Position numbers and translations under genes: made by a program. A stretch of DNA of 43,306 nt, from assembly GCA_009668925.1 (NCBI GenBank), contig SBEK01000006.1:1-43306 (forward strand), read 5' to 3'. How positions within the stretch are numbered: the stretch's first letter is position 1; every line of letters starts with the position of its first letter. Positions 16,931 to 26,009 of this stretch are shown here, in pieces. This stretch comes from Deltaproteobacteria bacterium. GTDB lineage: Bacteria; Desulfobacterota; Syntrophia; Syntrophales; Smithellaceae. The notes under the pieces are model-generated. The model did not search any database. It saw only the letters and a program-made list of their open reading frames with translations, and had not been told where the DNA came from.

Positions 16931-19078
16931 ATGTTAAGAATAAATGATATTCTTGATAAAGCACAAGCCTATCTGCCGACCGATGAGCTGGAGATGATTC
17001 AGAAGGCCTACATTTATTCGGCCACAGTGCATCAGGGGCAGGTGCGTTTGTCCGGTGAGCCCTATCTTACGCACCCCATGGAAGTCGCCGGCATCCTCGT
17101 CGATATGAAGATGGATTCGGCGACGATCATCAGCGGGTTGCTGCACGACACGATCGAAGACACCCTGACCACCAGAGAACAAATCGAACGGGAGTTCGGC
17201 AAGGATGTCGCTTTCCTGGTGAACGGTCTGACCAAACTGAGCCGCATTTCTTTCGGGTCGCAGGAGGAACGGCAGGCGGAAAATTTCCGGAAGATGATTC
17301 TGGCCATGTCCGCCGACATTCGCATTCTTCTGGTCCGCTTGGCTGACCGCATCCATAATATGAGGACCCTTCAGTATCAGACGCCGGATCGAAGGATTTA
17401 TATTGCCCGCGAAACCATGGATGTCTATGCGCCGCTCGCCAATCGTCTGGGAATCAACTGGATGAAGATGGAGCTCGAAGACCTGGCCTTTAAGTATATT
17501 TCGCCGGATGCGTATAAAGAGATCGCCACCCGCGTCGCCAAATCCCAGGAGTCGCGCAATCGCTATACGGAAGAAGTTAAGAACATCATTTTTACGGAAC
17601 TCGAAAAAGTGTCCGTTAAGGGCTACGTAGAGGGCAGGGCAAAGCATCTTTACGGCATTTATAAAAAAATGCATGAGCAGCACATTAATTTCGACGAAGT
17701 TTATGATGTTATTGCCTTCCGCATCATTCTGGATTCCGACCTCGATAAAACCTGCTATGAAGCGCTCAGCATCGTTCACGCGATCTGGAAGCCAGTGCCG
17801 GGCCGGTTCAAAGATTATATCGCCATGCCCAAGGCCAACAATTATCAATCGCTGCATACCGCAGTGATCGGTCCTTACGGGGAACGCGTCGAAATCCAGA
17901 TTCGAAGCCGCGCGATGCATGAATGGGCCGAAAAGGGCATTGCCGCTCACTGGCGCTATAAGGAAGGCCGGGCTTTTCAGGACAATGAAGAGAACCAGAT
18001 CAAAAAGCTTCGTGAAGCTCTCGAAATTCAGCAGGACATCAAGAATCCTAAGGAATTCATGTCCAACCTGAAATTGGCGCTGTTTCCGGAGGAGGTCTAC
18101 GTCTTTACACCGCGCGGCGACGTCAAGTCTTTCCCCAAAGGGGCCACGCCGATTGATTTTGCTTACAGCATCCATACCGACGTCGGTAATCAGTGCATCG
18201 GGGCCAAGGTGAACCGCAATATCGTGCCGCTCAGGTATCAGCTGCAAAACGGCGACCAGATCGACATTATCACGCAGGCCGGCCACCATCCCAGCAAAGA
18301 CTGGTTGAAGTACGTGGTGACGTCACGGGCGATTTCCAAAATCCGCAACTGGATCAATCTGGAGGAAAAAAACAGTTCCCTGGCGCTGGGCAAGGATTTG
18401 CTGGAAAAAGAGTTCAAGAGAAACAACCTGAAATTCGGCAATTTTATCAAGTCCGACGAGATCAAAAAAATCCTGGCGGAGCAATCGCTGCAGACGCTCG
18501 ATGACTTGATTTCGCAGGTCGGTTACGGCCGCATTTCGCCCCGACAGGTGGTCAATCATTTCCTGGCTCAGGAGGCGCCGAAGGAGCCGGAGAAACTTCC
18601 CGAGAAGGATAAAGCTAAGAAGAAATCAGAATCACCGTCTCTGGGAATCAGCCTGACGGGGATCGACGATGTCATGGTGAAATTTGCCAAATGCTGTAAT
18701 CCGATTCCGGGCGACGAAATATCCGGCTATATTTCCAGGGGACGCGGCATTACGGTTCACACGCAAAATTGTCCGCATCTGAAGCGGCTGGACACCGAAA
18801 GGATCGTGGAAGTCAATTGGGACGTGCGGCAGAAGCATGCTTATCCCGTGAATATCAAGGTGGTCTGTAATGACCAGAAAGGCGTTTTGACGGAGGTGAG
18901 CTCGGTGATTACCTCCTTTGACGTCAACATCAGCTTTGCTCAGGTCGAAACTACCGATATGATCGCCAACTGTTTATTCGTCATCGATGTTTATGACCTC
19001 CAGCAGCTCAGCGCCATCTTTTCGGCCATTCGGCAGTTAAAAATCGTCCGTTCCATTGAAAGGATCCGCAAAGCCTGA
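16931..19078 (+). CDS. RelA/SpoT-family (p)ppGpp synthetase/hydrolase
   Basis: Makes and degrades the stringent-response alarmone (p)ppGpp. The 715-residue long RSH protein has, in order, an HD hydrolase domain with His48 and the metal motif HDTIED (72-77), a synthetase domain (GRAKHLYGIYKKM, AMPKANNYQSLHT), a TGS domain starting near VYVFTPRGDVKSFP, a Cys/His-containing linker with KCCNPIPGD, and a C-terminal ACT domain. The intact HD motif suggests hydrolase activity is retained, as in SpoT or Rel. Its place after proS links it to amino-acid charging. Confidence 0.94.
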   Translation: MLRINDILDKAQAYLPTDELEMIQKAYIYSATVHQGQVRLSGEPYLTHPMEVAGILVDMKMDSATIISGLLHDTIEDTLTTREQIEREFGKDVAFLVNGLTKLSRISFGSQEERQAENFRKMILAMSADIRILLVRLADRIHNMRTLQYQTPDRRIYIARETMDVYAPLANRLGINWMKMELEDLAFKYISPDAYKEIATRVAKSQESRNRYTEEVKNIIFTELEKVSVKGYVEGRAKHLYGIYKKMHEQHINFDEVYDVIAFRIILDSDLDKTCYEALSIVHAIWKPVPGRFKDYIAMPKANNYQSLHTAVIGPYGERVEIQIRSRAMHEWAEKGIAAHWRYKEGRAFQDNEENQIKKLREALEIQQDIKNPKEFMSNLKLALFPEEVYVFTPRGDVKSFPKGATPIDFAYSIHTDVGNQCIGAKVNRNIVPLRYQLQNGDQIDIITQAGHHPSKDWLKYVVTSRAISKIRNWINLEEKNSSLALGKDLLEKEFKRNNLKFGNFIKSDEIKKILAEQSLQTLDDLISQVGYGRISPRQVVNHFLAQEAPKEPEKLPEKDKAKKKSESPSLGISLTGIDDVMVKFAKCCNPIPGDEISGYISRGRGITVHTQNCPHLKRLDTERIVEVNWDVRQKHAYPVNIKVVCNDQKGVLTEVSSVITSFDVNISFAQVETTDMIANCLFVIDVYDLQQLSAIFSAIRQLKIVRSIERIRKA

Positions 19079-19104
19079 ACATGGCGAAAAATGCCAATTG
19101 AATA

Positions 19105-19133
19105 TTGACAAACCCATCCACTGTGGCTATAAG
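19105..19133 (+). promoter_or_regulatory. Strong predicted promoter before the amidase-rph-rdgB-tRNA run
   Basis: Perfect TTGACA, 17-base spacer, TATAAG. Transcription would start near 19140, about 45 bases before the amidase start. Confidence 0.6.
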
Positions 19134-19186
19134 CAGGCGCAACTTGCAAAAAATCGACAGATAGGCATTCTCAATAGGTGAAAATC

Positions 19187-19867
19187 ATGGTTCCAAAAGA
19201 GCTTAAATTTGCGGTCATCTTTGTTTCCGTCCTGATGCTGTGTCTGGCGGGATTCCAGAGTCATGCCCAGAGCGCAAAGCATGTCGTTGTCATCGATGCC
19301 GCACACGGCGGAGAGGATTCCGGCGTTATCGGCATCGACAAAGCGGTTGAAAAGGACATAACGCTGGCGATCGCTCTGGCCATGCAGAAAGAATTGTCCA
19401 AGGAAAGCAATGTGGATATCCTTCTTACCCGGACATCGGATAAAACGCTTACGCTGGATGAACGCAAAAAAATCATAGCCGATGCGAAGCCGGCTCTGGT
19501 TCTGAGTCTGCATGCCAATGGCGGTTTCGGCAAAGCTTCGTCCGGTTTTGAACTCTATTATCCGGGTTTCAAAGGCGTTCCCGCTCAGGCGAAGAGCGCC
19601 AAAGCCGTGAACTCCGAAAATCAATATCTGGGCGACAGCGTGAAACTGGCGAAGCTGGTGCAGAAGAATCTTGACGGCCTCTTTCCGCGCAAGGGAAGAG
19701 GGTTGAGAGAAGCGATGGTACCGCTTGCCGAGGGACTGTCCGTGCCCGTTGTGGCCGTCGAACTCGGATTTATGACCCATCCCGATGATAAGAAGAAACT
19801 GGTGTCCCGGGAAACGCAGATAGAGATTGCCAAAGCTCTGGCCAGGAGCATCAAGTCCTTCTTTTAG
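19187..19867 (+). CDS. N-acetylmuramoyl-L-alanine amidase, exported
   Basis: A zinc amidase (Amidase_3 type) predicted to cut between MurNAc and the peptide of peptidoglycan in the periplasm. It has a signal peptide (hydrophobic stretch, end near SHAQS), then [11 protein letters not shown] with the first zinc His, LSLHANGG with the second His, and [13 protein letters not shown] with the catalytic Glu. It lacks the AMIN domain of E. coli AmiB/C and is short. The ATG at 19187 has AGGTG six bases upstream. The in-frame GTG at 19178 is an alternative. Confidence 0.88.
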   Translation: MVPKELKFAVIFVSVLMLCLAGFQSHAQSAKHVVVIDAAHGGEDSGVIGIDKAVEKDITLAIALAMQKELSKESNVDILLTRTSDKTLTLDERKKIIADAKPALVLSLHANGGFGKASSGFELYYPGFKGVPAQAKSAKAVNSENQYLGDSVKLAKLVQKNLDGLFPRKGRGLREAMVPLAEGLSVPVVAVELGFMTHPDDKKKLVSRETQIEIAKALARSIKSFF

Positions 19868-19874
19868 GAGTCCC

Positions 19875-20606
19875 GTGTTCAAAAGAAATAATGATCGAAA
19901 ATTTGACGAGCTGCGGGATATCCGCATCAGCAACCGGTATCTGAGGAATGTTCCGGGATCGGTGATGGTCGAATTCGGCGACACCAAAGTGCTCTGCGCC
20001 GCATCCCTGGAGGAAAAGACGGCATCTTTTTTGAAGAATACCGGGAAAGGCTGGCTCACAGCGGAGTACGCCATGCTGCCCATGTCGACCGAGACGCGAT
20101 CGCCGCGTGAATCCGTACGCGGCAAACAAGGCGGCAGAACGCATGAAATTCAAAGATTGATCGGCCGGTCGCTTCGGGCGGTTACCGATTTAACCGCCTT
20201 CGGCGAGCGGACCATTTTCATCGATTGCGACGTCCTTCAGGCGGACGGCGGCACAAGAACCGCATCGATTACCGGCGCCTTTGTGGCCCTGGTGGATTTG
20301 TTTAAAGATATGAGAGAGCGGGGGCTGGTTAAAGAGATCCCGGTTACGGATTTTGTCTCGGCGGTGAGCGTCGGGATCGTCGAGCATCAGGTGCTGCTGG
20401 ATCTGGAATACGAAGAAGACTCCCGCGCCGAAGTCGATATGAACTTCGTCATGACCGGCAGCGGCCTGTTTATTGAGGTGCAGGGGACGGCCGAACATGT
20501 TCCGTTCAGCGCCGAACAGCTTGCGGCCATGACGTCTCTGGCCAGACGCGGCATAGACCGGATCATAGCCTGTCAGAAAAATATAGTGGGCGATCTCAGA
20601 TTATGA
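19875..20606 (+). CDS. rph: Ribonuclease PH
   Basis: A phosphate-dependent 3'-5' exonuclease that trims tRNA precursors. The protein has the family pattern [50 protein letters not shown], the [17 protein letters not shown] block and the C-terminal [12 protein letters not shown] segment. The start is set at GTG 19875 with AGGAG four bases upstream, overlapping the end of the amidase gene. Length (243 residues) is normal. It overlaps rdgB by four bases and is close to a tRNA gene, a fitting context. Confidence 0.95.
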   Translation: MFKRNNDRKFDELRDIRISNRYLRNVPGSVMVEFGDTKVLCAASLEEKTASFLKNTGKGWLTAEYAMLPMSTETRSPRESVRGKQGGRTHEIQRLIGRSLRAVTDLTAFGERTIFIDCDVLQADGGTRTASITGAFVALVDLFKDMRERGLVKEIPVTDFVSAVSVGIVEHQVLLDLEYEEDSRAEVDMNFVMTGSGLFIEVQGTAEHVPFSAEQLAAMTSLARRGIDRIIACQKNIVGDLRL

Positions 20607-21204
20607 AAATCGTCTTTGCAACCAGAAATGAAGGCAAGGTCAGGGAAATTACAGAAATGCTGGCCCGAACGGATATTGACTTGGTCTCCTTGAATCATTT
20701 TGCATCGCTTCCGGAAATCGTGGAGGATGGTAAAACGTATCTGGAAAATGCCTTAAAAAAGGCCAGAACGATATCCGAGTATACCGGTGAGACGGTCCTG
20801 GCGGATGATTCCGGCCTGCAGGTGGACGCCCTGGGCGGAGAGCCGGGTGTCTATTCGGCCCGGTACGCGGGCGAAGGAGCGTCCGATGAGGAGAATAACG
20901 CCAAGCTCCTGGCCAAGTTGAAAGACATCCCGGCGGAAAAAAGGGGAGCCTCGTTCCATTGTGCACTGGTGTTGCATCATCCGGACGGCCGCTATCAGGC
21001 CTTTGAAGCAAAGTGGCAGGGCCGAATCGTTGATGAGAGGCGGGGAACCAACGGTTTCGGTTATGACCCGATTTTTCTGTGGCCGGAGCTGGACAAAACG
21101 GCCGCGGAATTGCCTCCTGAAATAAAAAACAAAGTCAGCCACCGCGGACAGGCTTTTGCGAAGCTGAAGAGCCATCTGGTGGAAGATACGAAAACTAAGC
21201 ACGT

Positions 21205-21214
<10 letters not shown>
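20603..21214 (+). CDS. rdgB: XTP/dITP diphosphatase (non-canonical purine NTP pyrophosphatase)
   Basis: Removes ITP, dITP and XTP from the nucleotide pool. The 203-residue HAM1-family protein has [12 protein letters not shown] (5-16), [24 protein letters not shown] (substrate and metal residues) and [11 protein letters not shown]. The start overlaps rph. The stop codon TAG (21212-21214) lies inside the tRNA-Pro gene, so the last codons of rdgB are read from the tRNA 5' acceptor strand. Confidence 0.95.
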
Positions 21215-21281
<67 letters not shown>

Positions 21282-21566
21282 GTTCGATTAAAAAAATCAA
21301 ATTCCCTTCTTCGGGGAGAAAGCCGAAGGCCTCATTTGGCGCGTCTGACTGAAACCGTAAGCCTGCCGGCTTACCTGTCTAATCCGCATTCCATAATAAA
21401 ATGAATCAACGCAAGCGCTTTCCGTATCGTCTCCGGTGTTTTGTGTCTTTTTTGGAGTGAATACACTGCTTGTCGTGTCTGTCGAAGAAGTTTACGGCGC
21501 TGTTAGCCAGACACCGGATCAAATGAATGCAAAATAATTGTAAGCAACGGAAATAATTTGTTAATA
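21282..21566. other. Gene-free stretch after tRNA-Pro
   Basis: No reading frame with protein-like character is seen. The stretch holds a possible CTTCGG/CCGAAG hairpin (about 21308-21327) without a following T run, and a perfect GTAAGCC/GGCTTAC hairpin (21357-21374). I found no repeat of the tRNA 3' end and no integrase remnant. Confidence 0.55.
21357..21374. repeat. Short perfect inverted repeat
   Basis: GTAAGCC, four-base loop, GGCTTAC. No T run follows, so it is not a classical terminator. Role unknown. Confidence 0.5.
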
Positions 21567-21609
21567 AATTAATTTCATGAAATATGAATTATTATTCATG
21601 AAATTAATT
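21567..21609. promoter_or_regulatory. Large palindrome upstream of the GntR gene, candidate operator
   Basis: Two perfect 15-base inverted arms (21567-21581 and 21595-21609, core TTTCATGAA) are separated by 13 bases. The right arm runs into the predicted -35 TTGACA, so protein binding here would block transcription of the regulator gene. Autoregulation by the GntR protein is an inference. Confidence 0.6.
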
Positions 21610-21636
21610 GACAAACTGACTTTCTTTTATTAAGAT
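21608..21636 (+). promoter_or_regulatory. Predicted promoter of the GntR regulator
   Basis: Perfect TTGACA, 17-base spacer, TAAGAT. The -10 overlaps the first possible ATG (21635), which implies that translation begins at 21644 or 21647 on a nearly leaderless mRNA, or that another promoter is used. Confidence 0.4.
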
Positions 21637-21643
21637 GCCCGCC

Positions 21644-22330
21644 ATGATGATTAAGGTAACGAAAGATCGATTAAGCAATCAGGTTTACACGATCCTCAAA
21701 GGGATGATCGCGAATTATCGCTTCAGCCCGGGCACGCGGCTTAATGTCGAGCAGATCGCCAAAGAAGTCGGTGCGAGCAGGACACCTGTCTGGGAGGCTG
21801 TGCATCGCCTGGTTCAGGAAGGCCTTCTGGAAAACATTCCGAACCGCGGTGTTTTCATGTGCGCGCTGACGCCCAAACAAGCCATCGAACTCTATACCGT
21901 TAGAGAATCCCTGGAGGCGCTTGCGGCGCGTCTGGCGATTCAGAACATCGATGAAAAAATAATGGAAAAGATGAAGAAGAGCCTTGAGCAGCAGTACAAA
22001 GTTGTCCAGAAAGAAGATTTAGTAAGCTACTCCAGATTGGATTTCGATTTCCATGCACTGGTTTACGAAGCCAGCGGCAATCGAACGCTGCAGGAAATGC
22101 TGGAAACGATCAAGAATAAAATGCGACCCATCGCCATGCATATCACTCCGATTCTTTCCAGTTTGTATCATGACCATGTCGAAATTCTCGAGGCATTCGA
22201 AGAAAAAAATCCTGATAAGGCGGAAGCCGCATTTCGGAAGCATAACCATCAAATGATCGTTCAAATTCAAAGCAGCATGGAGACGGATGAGTGGAAGGAG
22301 GCGCCGAAAAGCAGCGCAGACTTGTCATAA
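21644..22330 (+). CDS. GntR-family transcriptional regulator, FadR subfamily (FCD domain)
   Basis: A DNA-binding regulator of about 228 residues. The N-terminal winged helix (SNQVYTILKGMI, then TRLNVEQIAKEVGASRTPVWEAVHRL) is GntR type. The all-helical C-terminal half (YTVRESLEALAARLAI, then D-F-H and H residues around LDFDFHALVYEASGN) is an FCD ligand domain, which usually binds small organic acids through metal-held histidines. The start is uncertain. ATG 21635 lies inside the predicted -10, so 21644 or 21647 is preferred, though no Shine-Dalgarno precedes either. It lies 32 bases before the transporter genes and very probably controls them. Confidence 0.85.
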   Translation: MMIKVTKDRLSNQVYTILKGMIANYRFSPGTRLNVEQIAKEVGASRTPVWEAVHRLVQEGLLENIPNRGVFMCALTPKQAIELYTVRESLEALAARLAIQNIDEKIMEKMKKSLEQQYKVVQKEDLVSYSRLDFDFHALVYEASGNRTLQEMLETIKNKMRPIAMHITPILSSLYHDHVEILEAFEEKNPDKAEAAFRKHNHQMIVQIQSSMETDEWKEAPKSSADLS

Positions 22331-22362
22331 GGATAAAATTGCATCTTTTGAAGGAGGTTAGC

Positions 22363-23622
22363 ATGTACAAAAAAATGATGTTGCTCGTTGTCGTCCTTGC
22401 AGTGTTTTCATTTTATTCAGGGGCGATGTTTGTTCCGGACGCCCAGGCGGCGCCGCCGGAAAAAATTAAAATGGGGCTGATGTTCGGATTGACCGGAGCC
22501 GCATCGCCCATCGGACCGGTGCAGCTGGACGGCGCCAAATTAGCCGTGAAGGAAATCAACGCCGCCGGCGGTGTGAAGTTCGGCCAGGCCAAGGTTCCGA
22601 TCGAAGTCTTTGTGAAGGATGATGAATCGAAGCCGGATATCGCCATTCGCCGGTACCGGGAAATGATAGACGAAATCAAAGTCAATGTGATTGTCGGCCA
22701 GACCTTCGCTCCGATCTCCGCCGCTCTCAACAAGGAAGTAAAGAAGAGCGGCGTGGCCTATTTCCCCGTCAATGTGGTGGCCATTAGTATGTTCGAAAAG
22801 AACGAAATTGCCGAGACAACGTTTTCCATCCACGGATGCGCTTATTCCATCGGTTATGCCGGAGCTTCTTACATCGTCGATAAGCTGGGCTACAAGAACA
22901 TTGTCTTCTTCGGTCCCGCTTATGCCTTCGGCCGTGATCAGTGGGCCGGGGCCAAAGCGGCCTTTGAAAAGAGAGGCGTCAAGGTCGAATATGTGGAATC
23001 ACCGGTTGGAACAAGCGACTACACCTCTTATCTGACAAAAATCAAAGAAAAGAAACCGCAGATCGTCATGCTGGCGCACTGGGGCGTTGATGCGATCAAC
23101 GTGTTGAAGCAGTCGTACGAAATCGGCTTGAAAAAAACCTCCAAAATCTGGTTTGACTGGATGACCAATTCTTTCGGCAGCGGTGTGCCGGCGGAAGCTC
23201 TGGAAGGCGTTTACTCGCTCATGTCCTGGTACTACGACATGAAAGGTTTTCAGGATGCCGCTATTGTGAAAGCTTCTGACGCGTTTGCGAAGAAATTCCG
23301 TGAGGAATACAAATATCCGCCTGATCCCTATTCCGCAATGGCTTACGAAGGCGTAATGGAAGCGGTCCGCGCCATGGAGCTGGCCCAGTCCGTCGACGGG
23401 AAAGCCATGGCCAAAGCCCTCCTGGCGAATCCGAAATTTAACTCCATGAAGGGACAAGGCGTCTGGAGAGCCGACCATCAGCCCGTTTTCAAATATGGGG
23501 CCTATGTTGTGATCGGCAAGGGCGCCAATGAACGGAAAGACAAGAAGTGGGACCTGGTCAGGATCATCGGCGCGTATAGTGGCGAAGACTATCTCCCGAC
23601 CTTATCCTCGCTGGGGTATTAG
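22363..23622 (+). CDS. Branched-chain-amino-acid-type ABC transporter, substrate-binding protein
   Basis: A periplasmic binding protein of 419 residues of the LivJ/Peripla_BP_6 type. A signal peptide (about 1-29, ending DAQA) precedes the mature start APPEKIKMG. The mature part opens with LTGAASPIGPVQLDGAKLAVKEIN, the classic first lobe of this family. A strong AAGGAGGT box lies four bases before the ATG at 22363. The ligand cannot be read from sequence. Family members bind branched amino acids, short amides, urea or aromatic acids. It is the first structural gene of the transporter cluster. Confidence 0.92.
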   Translation: MYKKMMLLVVVLAVFSFYSGAMFVPDAQAAPPEKIKMGLMFGLTGAASPIGPVQLDGAKLAVKEINAAGGVKFGQAKVPIEVFVKDDESKPDIAIRRYREMIDEIKVNVIVGQTFAPISAALNKEVKKSGVAYFPVNVVAISMFEKNEIAETTFSIHGCAYSIGYAGASYIVDKLGYKNIVFFGPAYAFGRDQWAGAKAAFEKRGVKVEYVESPVGTSDYTSYLTKIKEKKPQIVMLAHWGVDAINVLKQSYEIGLKKTSKIWFDWMTNSFGSGVPAEALEGVYSLMSWYYDMKGFQDAAIVKASDAFAKKFREEYKYPPDPYSAMAYEGVMEAVRAMELAQSVDGKAMAKALLANPKFNSMKGQGVWRADHQPVFKYGAYVVIGKGANERKDKKWDLVRIIGAYSGEDYLPTLSSLGY

Positions 23623-23633
23623 CGAAACCAAAA

Positions 23634-23656
23634 GAGGGGCGGAAATCCCGCCCCTC
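23634..23656 (+). other. GC-rich hairpin between binding-protein and ATPase genes
   Basis: A nine-base-pair perfect stem GAGGGGCGG/CCGCCCCTC with a five-base loop and no T run. Such hairpins after a binding-protein gene commonly protect its mRNA and lower expression of the following transporter genes. That role is an inference. Confidence 0.65.
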
Positions 23657-23671
23657 GAAATGTGGTGAGTT

Positions 23672-24454
23672 ATGACAATACAACAACCGATTATAGAGAC
23701 GAAAGCGGCGACGATAAACTTCAACGGACTTGTCGCGGTTGATTCCGTAAATTTCACAATGAAGGAGGGCGAAGCCATCGGAATTATCGGGCCGAATGGC
23801 GCCGGGAAAACAACATTTTTCAATCTGCTCACCGGCCTTTTCTTCCCCACGGGGGGGAAAATATTCTTCTTTGGGAAAGACATCACGACGGTACCGCCTC
23901 ACAAAAGAGTCCTGATGGGAATTGTCCGGACATTCCAGCTGGTTTCGGTCTTTGACTCCCTGCCCGTGATCGACAACCTTATATTATCCACGCATCGCAT
24001 CAGCGGCGATCACGAATCGAAAGGGAAGTTTTTCTTCAGCGATGCGCATCACCACGAGATGGAAGCGAAGTGTGTGGAGGCACTGAAGCTGATGGGGATT
24101 GAAGATAAGGCGGATATTATGACCTCCGAACTCTCTTACGGAGATAAACGAAAACTGGAACTGGCGGTGGCGCTTTCCCTGAATCCCAAAATACTTTTGC
24201 TCGATGAGCCGTTTGCGGGCTTGAGTGATATGGAGATTGGCGAGGTTTCTCAGATTCTGCGGGAAGTAAAAAAGAAATTCTCCTTCGTGATTATCGAACA
24301 TAAGATATCTCATATCATCGAGCTGGTTCAGCGGTTGTGCGTGATGCACGAAGGAAAACTGATTGCCGAAGGGCCGCCCTCTGAAGTGCTGTGCAACGCT
24401 CTTGTACGGGAGGTTTACTGGGGTAAAGAGGAGGGGTTGACATGCTCAGTATAA
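23672..24454 (+). CDS. Branched-chain-amino-acid-type ABC transporter ATP-binding protein (LivG type)
   Basis: A cytoplasmic ATPase subunit of 260 residues. It has Walker A GPNGAGKTT (about 42-50), the LSYGDKRKLELAVAL signature region, Walker B LLLDEPFAGLS, and the switch His in VIIEHK. The insert around residues 105-130 (HRISGDHESKGKFFFSD) is typical of LivG compared with LivF. It pairs with the LivF-type ATPase, whose start overlaps its end by 13 bases. Confidence 0.92.
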   Translation: MTIQQPIIETKAATINFNGLVAVDSVNFTMKEGEAIGIIGPNGAGKTTFFNLLTGLFFPTGGKIFFFGKDITTVPPHKRVLMGIVRTFQLVSVFDSLPVIDNLILSTHRISGDHESKGKFFFSDAHHHEMEAKCVEALKLMGIEDKADIMTSELSYGDKRKLELAVALSLNPKILLLDEPFAGLSDMEIGEVSQILREVKKKFSFVIIEHKISHIIELVQRLCVMHEGKLIAEGPPSEVLCNALVREVYWGKEEGLTCSV

Positions 24455-25131
24455 AGAATGTTGATGCCTCTTACGGTCATGCCAAAGTGCTCCACGATAT
24501 ATCCATGACGGTCGATTCCGGTGAAATGGTCTTTATTGCGGGGAGAAACGGAGCGGGCAAAACAACGCTCCTGAAATCCATCGCTGGGTTCCTCACCCCG
24601 TCTGCCGGTTCCATATCTTTCGACGATCAAAGCATCATCGGCCTTCCCGCGGAAAAAATCGCCCTTTCCGGGATTCGCTATGTGTTCCAGGATAAGAGGG
24701 TGTTTTCGCAGCTGAGCGTCAGAGAAAACCTTGAACTGGCCGCTTACCCGCTCAAGGTGAGCCTTGAGGACGCGATCGGCAAAGTTGTCAGCATTTACCC
24801 GAAGATTGAAAAATTTCTTAACCTGCGGGCGGGAACCTTGAGTGGCGGCCAGCGGCAGATACTGTTGATCGGCCGGGCATTGATCGGCAGCCCGAAATTG
24901 CTGCTCATCGATGAACCGACGGAAGGGCTGGCCGCGGGAACGATCAACGATATTTTAAATGTGCTGTCCACCATGAAGGGGAAAGTGTCCATGCTGATCG
25001 TGGAGCAGAATCTTTCGGTTGTCGGCATGCTGGCCGACAAAGTTTACATGATGAAGGAAGGCAAAATCGTTCAGGAGGTGACGGACAAGGCCGAGATGAA
25101 TGACAAGATAAAATTGGAACAATGCTTATAG
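24442..25131 (+). CDS. Branched-chain-amino-acid-type ABC transporter ATP-binding protein (LivF type)
   Basis: The second ATPase subunit, 229 residues. It has Walker A GRNGAGKTT (about 34-42), signature LSGGQRQ, and Walker B LLLIDEPTEGLA followed by IVEQN. The ATEG-like DEPTEGLAAG segment is typical of LivF. GAGGGG precedes the ATG, which lies inside the end of the LivG-type gene, so the two are translationally coupled. Confidence 0.92.
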   Translation: MLSIKNVDASYGHAKVLHDISMTVDSGEMVFIAGRNGAGKTTLLKSIAGFLTPSAGSISFDDQSIIGLPAEKIALSGIRYVFQDKRVFSQLSVRENLELAAYPLKVSLEDAIGKVVSIYPKIEKFLNLRAGTLSGGQRQILLIGRALIGSPKLLLIDEPTEGLAAGTINDILNVLSTMKGKVSMLIVEQNLSVVGMLADKVYMMKEGKIVQEVTDKAEMNDKIKLEQCL

Positions 25132-25219
25132 AAGCAAAACGAGGGGTGTCAGGACACAAGACAAAAAGTCCTGCTTGGATAGTGAAAAGAAAATCAGAGG
25201 AAGAAAAAGGAGAATGATC

Positions 25220-25891
25220 ATGAAAGGCAAGAAGACACAGAAAATTGAAGCGTCGAAAACCGCCGTTGTACTGATCGAACCGCAGTATGATTTCCTGAAA
25301 CCGGGCGGCTCGATGTATCAGTTTATCGAGAAGTCACTGGAAGAACGGAATGTTATTCCCAATCTTGTAGATTTTATCGGGAAGGCGAGGAAGAAAGTTA
25401 AAAAAATCATTTATGTTCCTTTTGAGGAATTTGAACCGGGATTTCCCGAAATCGACAAAAAAGGTCCGGGGATGGGCGGTCTCCGGGGGTTGGAAATCGA
25501 TATGCCCACGGGATGGAAGATTGACGGCAAGCCCGTGTCCGGGGCATGGGTCAAGGGAACTCCGGGACCCGAGATCATTCCTGAACTGACTCCGAAGAAG
25601 GGTGACATCGTCGTGCGGGGCAAGAAGACGCTGGACGCCTTCTGGTCCACCGCGTTGGACTATACCCTGAGGGTCAACATGATCGAATGGCTGGTTATTG
25701 TCGGTTTCCATACCAACTGGTGTGTGGAGTCAACAGCGAGATCCGGATACGATAAAGGATATCGCGTGGTCGTGATCGGCGATTGTACGGGAACGGATAC
25801 CGATGAAGAACAGAATTATGTGGAGAAGTTTATTTTCCCGAAAATCGGATCGGTGATGAATTATAGAGAATTTTTGAAATGCCTTGTCTGA
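25220..25891 (+). CDS. Cysteine hydrolase, isochorismatase-like family
   Basis: A 223-residue cytoplasmic hydrolase of the isochorismatase/nicotinamidase fold, without a signal peptide. The expected triad is visible: Asp24 in PQYDF, a Lys at 125 or 126 in RGKKTLDAF, and Cys158 in TNWCVESTARSGYDKGY. Family members cut amide or ether bonds in small molecules such as nicotinamide, carbamoylsarcosine, ureidoacrylate or isochorismate. The start is ATG 25220 (AGGAG seven bases upstream), not the earlier in-frame codons. It sits between the ATPase and permease genes of one transporter, which suggests that it acts on the imported compound. Confidence 0.86.
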   Translation: MKGKKTQKIEASKTAVVLIEPQYDFLKPGGSMYQFIEKSLEERNVIPNLVDFIGKARKKVKKIIYVPFEEFEPGFPEIDKKGPGMGGLRGLEIDMPTGWKIDGKPVSGAWVKGTPGPEIIPELTPKKGDIVVRGKKTLDAFWSTALDYTLRVNMIEWLVIVGFHTNWCVESTARSGYDKGYRVVVIGDCTGTDTDEEQNYVEKFIFPKIGSVMNYREFLKCLV

Positions 25892-25914
25892 GAGACATTT
25901 TACGGTTCCCCTTC

Positions 25915-25948
25915 ACTTCCTCCTCCCGCCCGGGCGAGGGGAGGAAGT
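25915..25948. other. Long inverted repeat between hydrolase and permease genes
   Basis: A near-perfect stem of about 17 pairs (one mismatch, one G-T pair) centred on GCCCGGGC, without a clear T run. It could form a stable RNA hairpin that adjusts expression within the operon. Confidence 0.55.
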
Positions 25949-26009
25949 TTACCGGGAAATGTGAAACGCTAGGAAGAGGATTTCCCAAGCAGTTTTAAGG
26001 AGTACGACG

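Noticed and set aside
16934..18289. A 451-codon open frame on the minus strand
   Set aside because: It lies wholly antisense to the well-supported relA/spoT gene and shows no protein family features. It is a by-product of codon usage.
19127..20125. A 332-codon minus-strand frame
   Set aside because: It covers parts of two confident plus-strand genes (amidase and rph) and the promoter before them.
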